A model generated the notes under the pieces. The model was not told where the DNA came from, ran no database searches, and saw only the letters and a program-made list of their open reading frames with translations. The translations under genes and the position numbers were made by a program. From Microtetraspora sp. NBRC 13810 (GTDB taxonomy: Bacteria; Actinomycetota; Actinomycetes; Streptosporangiales; Streptosporangiaceae), in assembly GCF_030268685.1 (NCBI RefSeq), contig NZ_BSRQ01000005.1, positions 186,001-250,000 on the forward strand: a stretch of 64,000 nt of DNA, given 5' to 3'. Positions 17,324 through 23,972 of this stretch are shown one piece after another (position 1 is the first letter of the stretch; each line of letters opens with the position of its first letter).

Positions 17324-18204
17324 CGTTGCACATCGAAGAGATCCAGGTGTCCGACCGCGAGGCCGGGCCGTACGCGGTCACCGTGGGACCGGACGGGGCG
17401 CTGTGGTTCACCCTGGTGCACGCCGGGCGGATCGGACGGCTGGCGCCCGGCGGCGTGCCGTACGAGGTGACGGGTCACCCGCTGGACCCGGCCGCCGGGC
17501 CGACGGTGATCACATCGGGGCCGGACGGCGCGCTGTGGTTCACCGAGTACCGGGCGCACCGGATCGGCCGGATCACGACCGGCGGCGAGGTGACCCGGTT
17601 CGACCTGCCGACCCCGGCCGCCGGGCCGTACGGCATCGCGGCGGGGCCGGACGGGGCGTTGTGGTTCACCGAGATCAACGTGGGGGCGATCGGCCGGATC
17701 ACCGTCGCCGGGGAGGTCACCGAGTATCCGCTGCCGGTCGAGGGCGCCTACCCGTCCGCGATCGCCGCCGGACCGGACGGGGCGCTGTGGTTCACCCTGA
17801 ACCAGGCGGACGCGATCGGCAGGATCGACGCGCACGGCGAGATCGCGATCCACCGGCTGCCGACCGCCGGGGCCGCCCCGGCCGGCATCACGGCCGGGCC
17901 GGACGGCGCCCTGTGGTTCACCGAGATCGGCGCGGGCGCGATCGGCCGGATCACCGTCGCCGGCGAGATCACCGAGTTCCCGCTGCCGGACCGGACCGCC
18001 CGCCCGCACGCGATCGCGCCCGGCCGCGACGGCACCTGCTGGTACACCGCCTGGGCCACCGCCAGGGTCGGCCGCATCGACGCCACCGGAAAGATCGAGG
18101 AGTACGACCTCACGCCCGGTTCGGAGCCGCACGGCCTGACCGTGACCCCGGACGGCGCGGTCTGGGCGGCTCTGGAGACCGGCTCCCTCGCCCGGCTCAC
18201 CTGA
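17320..18204 (+). CDS. vgb: Virginiamycin B lyase (streptogramin B lyase)
   Basis: 294 residues forming a seven-bladed propeller: six or seven copies of a GPDGALWFT-GRI unit at about 42-residue spacing. Vgb opens the streptogramin B ring at its ester linkage by elimination. His230 (RPH), Glu269 and His271 (EPH) and Glu286 (ALE) align in spacing with the catalytic residues reported for the staphylococcal enzyme (His228, Glu268, His270, Glu284), so the active site appears intact. Length matches the family (about 295-300). It is coupled to the ABC-F gene by a 4-bp overlap and ends 2 bp from a convergent gene. Confidence 0.88.
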
Positions 18205-18206
18205 CC

Positions 18207-18638
18207 TTATGAGTGACCCTGCTTCACGGTCATCGGGACGAGCACCCACACCCCGCGCCGGTCCCCCCGAAGCAGCCGTACGCCCCACTCCCGGGACAGG
18301 GCCTGCACCAGCCACAGGCCCCTGCCCGACTCATCCGGCGTCTCGTGGTCGGGTTCCCGTGGAGCGGGGACCGTCGCGGCCCCCTCGTCGATCACCTCGA
18401 TCCGGGCCGTCCCGTCACCCCGGTAGCCGATCAGCACCGTGAGATGCCCGCCGGGGTGGCCCGACCGCGTGTGCCGTACCGCGTTGGCCACCAGCTCGGT
18501 CGCCATCACCAGCGCGTCATCGACCACAGGACAACCGGCCGCATCAAGCACCAGCCGCACCCAGTGCCGCGCGACCGGCACGGCCATGCGCGTCCCCGGC
18601 ACCGTCATGATCATCCCCGCCCGCTCAGCACTGCTCAC
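18207..18638 (-). CDS. ATP-binding anti-sigma-like protein (RsbW/HATPase family)
   Basis: 143 residues from GTG 18638, preceded by GGGAGGGG; the frame is open to 18833 but the extra part is not protein-like. The GHKL/HATPase fold shows an N box (ELVANAVRHT), IEVIDEG and a G-box region (GRGLWLVQALS). These small kinases act as anti-sigma factors or regulatory partners. The gene is divergent from an XRE-DUF5753 and DUF397 pair, the set found in abaA/whiJ-like developmental loci of Streptomyces. Its target is not identifiable here. Confidence 0.85.
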   Translation of the reverse strand: MSSAERAGMIMTVPGTRMAVPVARHWVRLVLDAAGCPVVDDALVMATELVANAVRHTRSGHPGGHLTVLIGYRGDGTARIEVIDEGAATVPAPREPDHETPDESGRGLWLVQALSREWGVRLLRGDRRGVWVLVPMTVKQGHS

Positions 18639-18810
18639 GCGGTCACCCCTCCCGACTGCCGTGTAACACCTGACCCAGGCGCCGGATGCGGAGAGCGGCG
18701 CATGGCTATGGTGGTGGTAGACGAATCGAGGCGTCAATGCACTGTGCAGATTTTGTTTACTTAACGTATTCGGATGGCGACAGTTCTGAGGTTTCGGCAG
18801 ACTATGTCGC

Positions 18811-19668
18811 ATGTCTCCAACGCACAGTCCCACGGTGAGACTCCGCCGCCTGGCCCGCGAACTACGCAGGATGCGTGAAGACAGCGGGTTGACCCCGGAA
18901 GCCGCCGCCGCTCAGCTCGGCTGGAACCGCAGCAAGATCAGCCGGATTGAGACTGGCCGCACCCGCGCCAGTACTGCGGATGTCGCCGCTGTTTGTGATC
19001 TCTACGGCGTCGATACTTCGGTGCGCGCCGCGCTGATCGAGCTTGCGAAGGAAGCGCGCCGGCGCGGATGGTGGACGGCTTACGCCGACGTGTTCACCGG
19101 CTCGTACGTCGGCCTCGAAGACGAGGCATCGGTGATCCGCCAGTGGGAGGTGCAACTCGTGCCGGGTCTCCTGCAGACGGAGAACTACGCACGGGCTGTG
19201 ATCAGCGCCGGGCGGCCCGATCCGCAGGACCCCGACGACATCCACAAGCGAGTCACGGGGCGTATGGCGCGGCGTGCGCTGCTGAGTCGTCCCGACGCAC
19301 CCCAACTCTGTGCAGTGCTTGACGAGGGAGTTGTCCACCGGCCGATCGGCGGTCGTGATCTGATGCGCGAGCAACTGGAAGCTCTGCTGATCACCATGCG
19401 CCGGCCGAATGTGACCGTTCGCATCTTGCCCTTCAGCGTGGGAGCACACGCGGGCCTGGAGGGGACCTTCACCATCCTGTCCTTCGCCGAGGACGTCGAC
19501 CCTGACGTGGCCTACGTGGAGGGGACGGCCGGTGACGTATATGTCGAGGGTTCGGAACAGGTCGAGCGCTATAAAGTGGCATTCGAGCGTATATGCGACG
19601 CTGCCCTGTCCCCTGAGGAGTCCCACGGGCTCATCACTGAGGCAAAGGAACGCTGGTCCCATGGTTGA
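18811..19668 (+). CDS. XRE family regulator with DUF5753 (WhiJ/AbaA-type)
   Basis: 285 residues. The XRE HTH spans about 12-65 (LTPEAAAAQLGWNRSKISRIE), and the DUF5753 effector domain spans about 95-275 and contains QLVPGLLQTENYARAV and the conserved DEGVVHRPIGG. Proteins of this type act together with the small DUF397 protein encoded directly downstream (8-bp overlap) and with an HATPase anti-sigma-like protein, here divergent. In Streptomyces such loci influence development and antibiotic production. Confidence 0.9.
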   Translation: MSPTHSPTVRLRRLARELRRMREDSGLTPEAAAAQLGWNRSKISRIETGRTRASTADVAAVCDLYGVDTSVRAALIELAKEARRRGWWTAYADVFTGSYVGLEDEASVIRQWEVQLVPGLLQTENYARAVISAGRPDPQDPDDIHKRVTGRMARRALLSRPDAPQLCAVLDEGVVHRPIGGRDLMREQLEALLITMRRPNVTVRILPFSVGAHAGLEGTFTILSFAEDVDPDVAYVEGTAGDVYVEGSEQVERYKVAFERICDAALSPEESHGLITEAKERWSHG

Positions 19669-19864
19669 CCTGACGTATGCACACTGGCGTAAGAGCACTC
19701 GCAGCGGCAGCGGAAACAACTGTGTCGAGGTGGCCGGCAACCTGTCGGGCATAGTCGCCGTGCGTGACAGCAAGGACCCGAGCGGACCGGCGTTGATCTT
19801 CACGCCGGGCGAATGGCGGACCTTCGTCTCCGGGGTCAAGGCGGGCGAGTTCGACCGGGCGTAA
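19661..19864 (+). CDS. DUF397 small regulator (BldB/WhiJ partner type)
   Basis: 67 residues. The DUF397 signature is complete: WRKSTRSGSGNNCVEVA at the N-terminus, VAVRDSKDPSGPAL in the middle and FTPGEWRTFVSGVKAGEFD at the end. The ATG overlaps the XRE stop by 8 bp, so the two are translationally coupled, as is usual for this pair. The last 34 codons are part of a direct repeat whose second copy is at 23026. Confidence 0.9.
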   Translation: MVDLTYAHWRKSTRSGSGNNCVEVAGNLSGIVAVRDSKDPSGPALIFTPGEWRTFVSGVKAGEFDRA

Positions 19865-19869
19865 GGTGC

Positions 19870-19897
19870 GTGCCGGGACCAGGAACGGCCCCGGCAC
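19870..19897. terminator. Hairpin downstream of DUF397 (copy 1)
   Basis: GTGCCGGG at 19870-19877 pairs with CCCGGCAC at 19890-19897 across a 12-base loop. In the ancestral arrangement it lies between the converging DUF397 and sdhB genes and would terminate both; the same hairpin recurs at 23164-23191. Confidence 0.5.
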
Positions 19898-19911
19898 GTG
19901 ATGAGCGGACC

Positions 19912-20060
19912 TCAGCGGGTCTTCGAGTCCGACCGCTTGAAGATCTTGTTGCCCAGCCACACCAGCGGGTCGTACCTGCGGTCGACGACGCGCTTTTTCA
20001 TCGGGATCAGCGCGTTGTCAGTGATCTTGATGTGCTCGGTGCAGCACTTGGTGATGTTGC
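19912..20060 (-). pseudogene. sdhB: Truncated sdhB 3' fragment
   Basis: The minus strand encodes the last 45 or so residues of the Sdh1-type iron-sulfur subunit (NITKCCTE, HIKITDNALIPMK, RRYDPLVWLGNKIFKRSD) and ends at the same stop context as the intact gene at 23206. It lacks the N-terminal 80 percent, has a four-codon deletion that removes one cysteine of the last cluster motif (the VCPE segment), and loses homology at 20060. It is a duplication by-product and not expressed as an enzyme. Confidence 0.88.
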
Positions 20061-20453
20061 GGGACCGTCCCGGTCGCGGGATGTCGGGGTTCGCGGCCTG
20101 ATCGCTGGGGGTGCCGGTCGTGTCCTGCGGGCAGAGGCGACCGGCACCCCGGTTGTCGCGGGTGGTATGCCGGTAGGGCCCGTCTCCGGGTGGCGTGCCG
20201 AGGAGCCTGGGCCGGTAAGGGTGTGCAGGGTACCGATACCTGTTCAGCGGTTTCAGCACGGAGAGCGGTATTTCTCTACGCCAGATAAATGTGACAAAGT
20301 GCGGTATCAAGCTCACCCTTTTGACTGAAGGGGATCGCCGGGTCGGGGCGGCCGAGGTAATATCGATCCGCGCGGCAGCACAAAAGAAGATCGGCTTGGA
20401 ATTTCCCGTGATCACGGCGCGGTCGGATGCCCCTTGAAAGGAGCCTTCCGGAA
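20061..20453 (+). other. Leader region of the RiPP operon
   Basis: Between the sdhB fragment and the precursor gene there is no convincing gene. A 48-codon GTG-initiated frame at 20291-20437 (beginning VTKCGIKLTLL) looks like a remnant or leader and is not called. The stretch holds a strong hairpin (20108-20150). From about 20250 it becomes noticeably less GC-rich than the flanks, and it should contain the operon promoter. Confidence 0.5.
20108..20150. terminator. 13-bp perfect stem-loop
   Basis: GGGGTGCCGGTCG at 20108-20120 pairs exactly with CGACCGGCACCCC at 20138-20150 around a 17-base loop. It follows the repeat copy and precedes the RiPP operon, consistent with a terminator insulating the inserted operon. 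There is no T tract. Confidence 0.5.
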
Positions 20454-20765
20454 ATGTTTAGCCACGCAGACCGAATCCCCATGTCCCGGCCCACCCAAAC
20501 ACAGGGTGGACCCACAGTCATGCAGCCGTGGGGAGTTTTCCGCATGTCCCCCTATCCGGACGTCATCGAATTCCCCGAATACACGGTCACCATTGACCCT
20601 GTGACACAGACCGGCCGGTACGTCGATGAGCACGGCGTAGTCGTAGAGATGAAGCACAAGAAGTCCAATACCGGCACCGAGCAAAAGACGCGGGCGTCAA
20701 AGGGCGACGGGAGTTCGCCCAAGGCATTCGATCAGGACATGTCGCAGGACAGTGACCAAGACTAA
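20454..20765 (+). CDS. ATP-grasp-modified RiPP precursor peptide (graspetide family)
   Basis: 103 residues from ATG 20454, with AAAGGAG about 10 bp upstream; later in-frame ATG codons (20481, 20520) are possible. The middle carries the leader motif typical of this precursor family, QPWGVFRMSPYP followed by YTVTIDPVTQTGRYVDEHG and VEM. The C-terminal region, taken as the core, is rich in Thr/Ser/Lys and then acidic (NTGTEQKT, KGDGSS, FDQDMSQDSDQD). That supplies the hydroxyl/amine and carboxylate pairs ATP-grasp ligases join as esters or amides. It overlaps the ligase gene by 14 bp. Product structure and activity are unknown. Confidence 0.85.
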   Translation: MFSHADRIPMSRPTQTQGGPTVMQPWGVFRMSPYPDVIEFPEYTVTIDPVTQTGRYVDEHGVVVEMKHKKSNTGTEQKTRASKGDGSSPKAFDQDMSQDSDQD

Positions 20766-21714
20766 AGACAAACGACCGGTAATGGTGGTCACCCAAGCGG
20801 ACGACATGACTGCTGATCTGGTGATTGCCGAACTGCATTTCCGCAACGTGCCGGTTGTGCGCTTTGATTCCGCAGACTTCCCACACGATCTCACCATGTC
20901 AGCGGAAATCGGCGATGGGTGCGGACTGTCGGGACAGTTGGCCACAGCGACACGGGAAGCCGACCTTTCAGCGGTGCGGTCCCTGTATTACCGCCGCCCC
21001 TCCGGATTTGCCTTTTCCGGCCTTGACGGTCAGGACGCACGATTTGCGACCCTCCAAGCAAGGTACGGCTTGGGTGGCGTGCTGGCTTCCCTGTCGGATT
21101 GCCTTTACGTGAATCATCCCCATGCGATCGCAGACGCGGAATTCAAACCAGCGCAACTCTCAACGGCGATCGCATCGGGATTCGATGTCCCTCCGACCCT
21201 CATCACCAACGATCCCGACAAGGCTCGCAGGTTCGTAAGAGACCATCGGAGAGTCGTTTACAAGCCCCTCCGCTCAACCGAGTACGAAATCAACGGGACA
21301 GCCGTCACGGTATGGACACAAGAAGTGTCTGCCGACGAAATAGACGACAGGGTCGCCGGGACCATGCACCTATTTCAACGGGCGGTGCCCAAGAAATATG
21401 ATCTGAGGATCACCGTTGCCGGGGACGCCATGTTCGCCGTGCAGATTCATTCCCCTTTGCTCGACTGGCGGCAAGACTACGAGCAGATAGAATACCGGGT
21501 CATGCAAGTTCCCGACAAGATCGCCGACAAGATACACCTCTACCTGGATCACTTCCGCCTCGTGTCGGGATGCTTTGACTTCGCCATTGATGCCGACGAT
21601 CGGCCCGTATTTCTGGAATGCAACCCAAACGGGCAATGGGCTTGGATGCAAGCTCCGACCGGACTGTCCATGGCAACCGCATTCGCCGATCTCCTGGAAA
21701 TGGGCCGATCGTGA
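20752..21714 (+). CDS. ATP-grasp ribosomal peptide maturase
   Basis: 320 residues from GTG 20752, inside the precursor gene's 3' end. The ATP-grasp order is visible: an N-terminal preATP-grasp domain with LYYRRPSGF, the phosphate-binding lysine region RRVVYKPLRSTE, KYDLRITVAGDAMFAVQI, and the metal-binding FLECNPNGQW near residue 290. Such enzymes activate Asp/Glu side chains as acyl phosphates and form omega-ester or amide crosslinks in the precursor core. The stop overlaps the methyltransferase start (GTGA). Codon use is less GC-biased than in neighbouring housekeeping genes. Confidence 0.9.
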   Translation: MTKTKDKRPVMVVTQADDMTADLVIAELHFRNVPVVRFDSADFPHDLTMSAEIGDGCGLSGQLATATREADLSAVRSLYYRRPSGFAFSGLDGQDARFATLQARYGLGGVLASLSDCLYVNHPHAIADAEFKPAQLSTAIASGFDVPPTLITNDPDKARRFVRDHRRVVYKPLRSTEYEINGTAVTVWTQEVSADEIDDRVAGTMHLFQRAVPKKYDLRITVAGDAMFAVQIHSPLLDWRQDYEQIEYRVMQVPDKIADKIHLYLDHFRLVSGCFDFAIDADDRPVFLECNPNGQWAWMQAPTGLSMATAFADLLEMGRS

Positions 21715-22883
21715 ACGAAGCACAACTGCGCCGCCGGCTAGCCGACCAGCTACAAGAATCCGGCGCCCTCAGATCGCCGCAGTGGCGCGCAGCCGTTGAA
21801 AGAATCCCCCGCCATCTGTTCATTCCGGAATTCTTTCGCTCCGTCATCACCTCCGAAGGTATGATGTGGGAATCGGTCACACCGAAAAGCACCGGAATCG
21901 ACGAGTTGATGACACTCGCCTACGAGAACAAAACCTGGGTCACGCAGATCGACGGACATATTTACCCGGGGGAGACGGAAAAACCGGTTCCCGCCGGAAA
22001 CCCCACCTCGTCATCGACACTTCCCGCACTCGTGGTCGCGATGCTCGAAGACCTGGACGTAGGCGATGACAGCAAAGTCATGGAAATCGGAACCGGTACC
22101 GGGTACTCAACAGCGCTCTTGTGTGAGCGAGTCGGCGCCGAAAACGTCGTCAGCATTGAAACCGACGCCGGCCTTGCCGCGCGTGCGGCCCGCGCGATTC
22201 ATCAGACCGGACACAATCCTACGCTTATCACGGGCGACGGGCTCGACGGATTCCGGCCTCGGGCACCATATGACCGGATCATCGCGACCTGCTCAGTCCG
22301 ACACATCCCCGCCGCATGGATTGCACAAAGCAAGCCGGGCGCAACCATCCTGACCACACTTTCCGGCTGGCAATACGGCTCCGGATACGTCAGGCTCACC
22401 GTTGAAGCGGACGGAACCGCCTCCGGCCGATTCTTGCCCGACACCTACTCATTCATGCCGGCCCGCCCCCACATGCCGCCACCGGTCGATTTGGGGGACA
22501 CCAAAGAAATAGATGCCGGCGAACCCCGGCCGGCCGTCGTCCACCCTGACACCCTTCACGATTGGACTGCGCAATTCGTTGCGCAACTCGCGACCCCCGG
22601 CGCCCAATGTGTCGGAAAGAGCGTGGACGGCGGCCCGTGGGTCGACTACTACGTGGACGCCGCCACGGGTTCTATCGCCGCCGTCACTCCGCAAGACGAC
22701 GGAATGCCCCTTGTCCGGGAAATTGGTCCCGTCGCGATCTGGAGCAGCATCGAGAGCGCGATAACCGACTGGCGGGAGATCGGATCGCCCGGGATCGACG
22801 AATTTCGAATCATTGTCACCCCCGGCCGGCAGACCGTTTTGATTCCCGCCCATGAGTCGTTTACGTGGCGACTCCCGCAATAG
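21711..22883 (+). CDS. PIMT-like methyltransferase of the ATP-grasp peptide system
   Basis: 390 residues from GTG 21711. The first 230 residues resemble protein L-isoaspartyl O-methyltransferase: LRSPQWRAAVERIPRHLFIP, PTSSSTLPALVVAML, SAM motif VMEIGTGTGYS (about 123-133) and DRIIATCSVRHIP. A C-terminal extension of about 150 residues is typical of the version found with ATP-grasp RiPPs. In characterised relatives (fuscimiditide-type pathways) this enzyme methylates a core Asp, which then cyclises to an aspartimide. That step is inferred here. It is the last gene of the three-gene operon. Confidence 0.88.
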   Translation: MNEAQLRRRLADQLQESGALRSPQWRAAVERIPRHLFIPEFFRSVITSEGMMWESVTPKSTGIDELMTLAYENKTWVTQIDGHIYPGETEKPVPAGNPTSSSTLPALVVAMLEDLDVGDDSKVMEIGTGTGYSTALLCERVGAENVVSIETDAGLAARAARAIHQTGHNPTLITGDGLDGFRPRAPYDRIIATCSVRHIPAAWIAQSKPGATILTTLSGWQYGSGYVRLTVEADGTASGRFLPDTYSFMPARPHMPPPVDLGDTKEIDAGEPRPAVVHPDTLHDWTAQFVAQLATPGAQCVGKSVDGGPWVDYYVDAATGSIAAVTPQDDGMPLVREIGPVAIWSSIESAITDWREIGSPGIDEFRIIVTPGRQTVLIPAHESFTWRLPQ

Positions 22884-23025
22884 GACGGGAAGCGTCACCG
22901 CGTGGTGACCGGCTGGCTTTCGGCGACTTCGCCGACGTGTTGCCCAGCGGCACCAGCGACTGGCTGACCCACCGTTCCAGGTATCGGCCGTTCGGAGCGG
23001 GGGCGTGCTTCGGCGCGTCGGCGTA

Positions 23026-23127
23026 CGTGACAGCAAGGACCCGAGCGGACCGGCGTTGATCTTCACGCCGGGCGAATGGCGGACCTTCGTCTCCGGGGTC
23101 AAGGCGGGCGAGTTCGGCCGGGCGTAG
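23026..23127 (+). pseudogene. Truncated DUF397 3' fragment
   Basis: 34 codons identical or nearly identical to the end of the DUF397 gene at 19763-19864 (RDSKDPSGPAL, FTPGEWRTF, AGEFGRA), ending with TAG at 23125-23127. There is no start and no N-terminal half; the sequence upstream (22884-23025) is unrelated. It is the counterpart of the sdhB fragment in copy 1. Confidence 0.88.
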
Positions 23128-23163
23128 GCCGGCGCCACCTTTCGGGCTTCATGGGGAAAGCGC

Positions 23164-23191
23164 GTGCCGGGACCGGGAACGGCCCCGGCAC
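23164..23191. terminator. Hairpin downstream of sdhB (copy 2)
   Basis: GTGCCGGG at 23164-23171 pairs with CCCGGCAC at 23184-23191. It lies 15 bp beyond the sdhB stop on the minus strand and should terminate the sdhCAB1 operon. Confidence 0.55.
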
Positions 23192-23205
23192 GTGATGAGC
23201 GGACC

Positions 23206-23970
23206 TCAGCGGGTCTTCGAGTCCGACCGCTTGAAGATCTTGTTGCCCAGCCACACCAGCGGGTCGTACCTGCGGTCGACGACGCGCTCCTTCATCGGGA
23301 TCAGCGCGTTGTCAGTGATCTTGATGTGCTCGGGGCACACCTCGGTGCAGCACTTCGTGATGTTGCAGTAGCCGAGGCCGTGCTCGTCCTGGGCGATGTC
23401 CTTGCGGTCGGCCACGTCGTACGGGTGCATGTCCAGCTCGGCGATCCGCATGAGGAAGCGCGGGCCCGCGAAGTTCGGCTTGTTCTCGTCGTGGTCGCGG
23501 ATCACGTGGCAGACGTTGTTGCACATGAAGCACTCGATGCACTTGCGGAACTCCTGGGACCGCTCGACGTCGACCTGCTTCATCCGGTACTCGCCCGGCT
23601 TCACGTCCGCGGGCGGCGTGAAGGACGGGATCTGCCGCGCCTTGTCGTAGTTGAACGACACGTCGGTGACGAGGTCCTTGATCACGGGGAACGTGCGCAT
23701 CGGCGTCACCGTGATGGTCTCGTCCTCCTCGAAGGTGGACATCCGGGTCATGCAGCCCAGCCGCGGCTTGCCGTTGATCTCCATCGAGCAGGAGCCGCAC
23801 TTGCCCGCCTTGCAGTTCCACCGCACGGCCAGGTCCGGAGCCTGGGTCGCCTGGAGCCGGTGGATGATGTCGAGGACGACCTCGCCCTCGTTCACCTCGA
23901 CGGTGAAGTCCTCCAGCTTGCCTTCGCCGCCCTCGCCGCGCCAGACGCGGAACTTCGCCTTGTAGCTCAT
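23206..23970 (-). CDS. sdhB: Succinate dehydrogenase/fumarate reductase iron-sulfur subunit (Sdh1 type)
   Basis: 254 residues. The N-terminal ferredoxin domain binds [2Fe-2S] through CKAGKCGSC and a later Cys in RLGC. The C-terminal domain supplies the other clusters through CIECFMCNNVC and CNITKCCTEVCPEHI. It passes electrons from FAD to the membrane anchor. ATG 23970 has AGGAG five bases upstream; ATG 23973 directly before it would give a two-base spacing. The sdhA stop TGA lies at 23973-23975, so the genes abut. Sequence and gene order match mycobacterial Sdh1. Its 3' end is duplicated at 19912-20060. Confidence 0.92.
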   Translation of the reverse strand: MSYKAKFRVWRGEGGEGKLEDFTVEVNEGEVVLDIIHRLQATQAPDLAVRWNCKAGKCGSCSMEINGKPRLGCMTRMSTFEEDETITVTPMRTFPVIKDLVTDVSFNYDKARQIPSFTPPADVKPGEYRMKQVDVERSQEFRKCIECFMCNNVCHVIRDHDENKPNFAGPRFLMRIAELDMHPYDVADRKDIAQDEHGLGYCNITKCCTEVCPEHIKITDNALIPMKERVVDRRYDPLVWLGNKIFKRSDSKTR

Positions 23971-23972
23971 CA

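Larger units (their letters stand above)
19763..20060. repeat. Direct repeat copy 1 (DUF397 3' end + sdhB 3' end)
   Basis: About 298 bp nearly identical to 23026-23366 in the same orientation. It contains the last 34 codons of the intact DUF397 gene, the intergenic hairpin and the final 45 or so codons of sdhB on the minus strand. Compared with copy 2 it lacks 31 bp after the DUF397 stop and 12 bp inside the sdhB part. The homology stops abruptly at both ends. The two copies bracket the ATP-grasp RiPP operon. Confidence 0.9.
23026..23366. repeat. Direct repeat copy 2 (DUF397 3' end + sdhB 3' end)
   Basis: 341 bp matching 19763-20060 in the same orientation. Here the sdhB part runs on into the intact gene, while the DUF397 part is truncated at its 5' side at 23026. 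Copies differ by a few substitutions and by the 31-bp and 12-bp stretches missing from copy 1. Confidence 0.9.

Noticed and set aside
19912..20415. 167-codon minus-strand frame as an intact gene
   Set aside because: Only the last 45 or so codons match sdhB; upstream codons are unrelated, so it is a duplication fragment and not a gene.
20291..20437. 48-codon GTG frame upstream of the RiPP precursor
   Set aside because: Reads somewhat protein-like but has no ribosome site or known family; kept only as a note in the leader region.
22865..23059. 64-codon plus-strand frame between the methyltransferase and repeat copy 2
   Set aside because: No ribosome site or recognisable family; it runs into the repeat in a different frame from DUF397.
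19763..23366. Insertion sequence or integrase-mediated island
   Set aside because: No transposase, integrase, tRNA target or terminal inverted repeats; the flanking repeats are gene 3' ends, which suggests homologous recombination instead.
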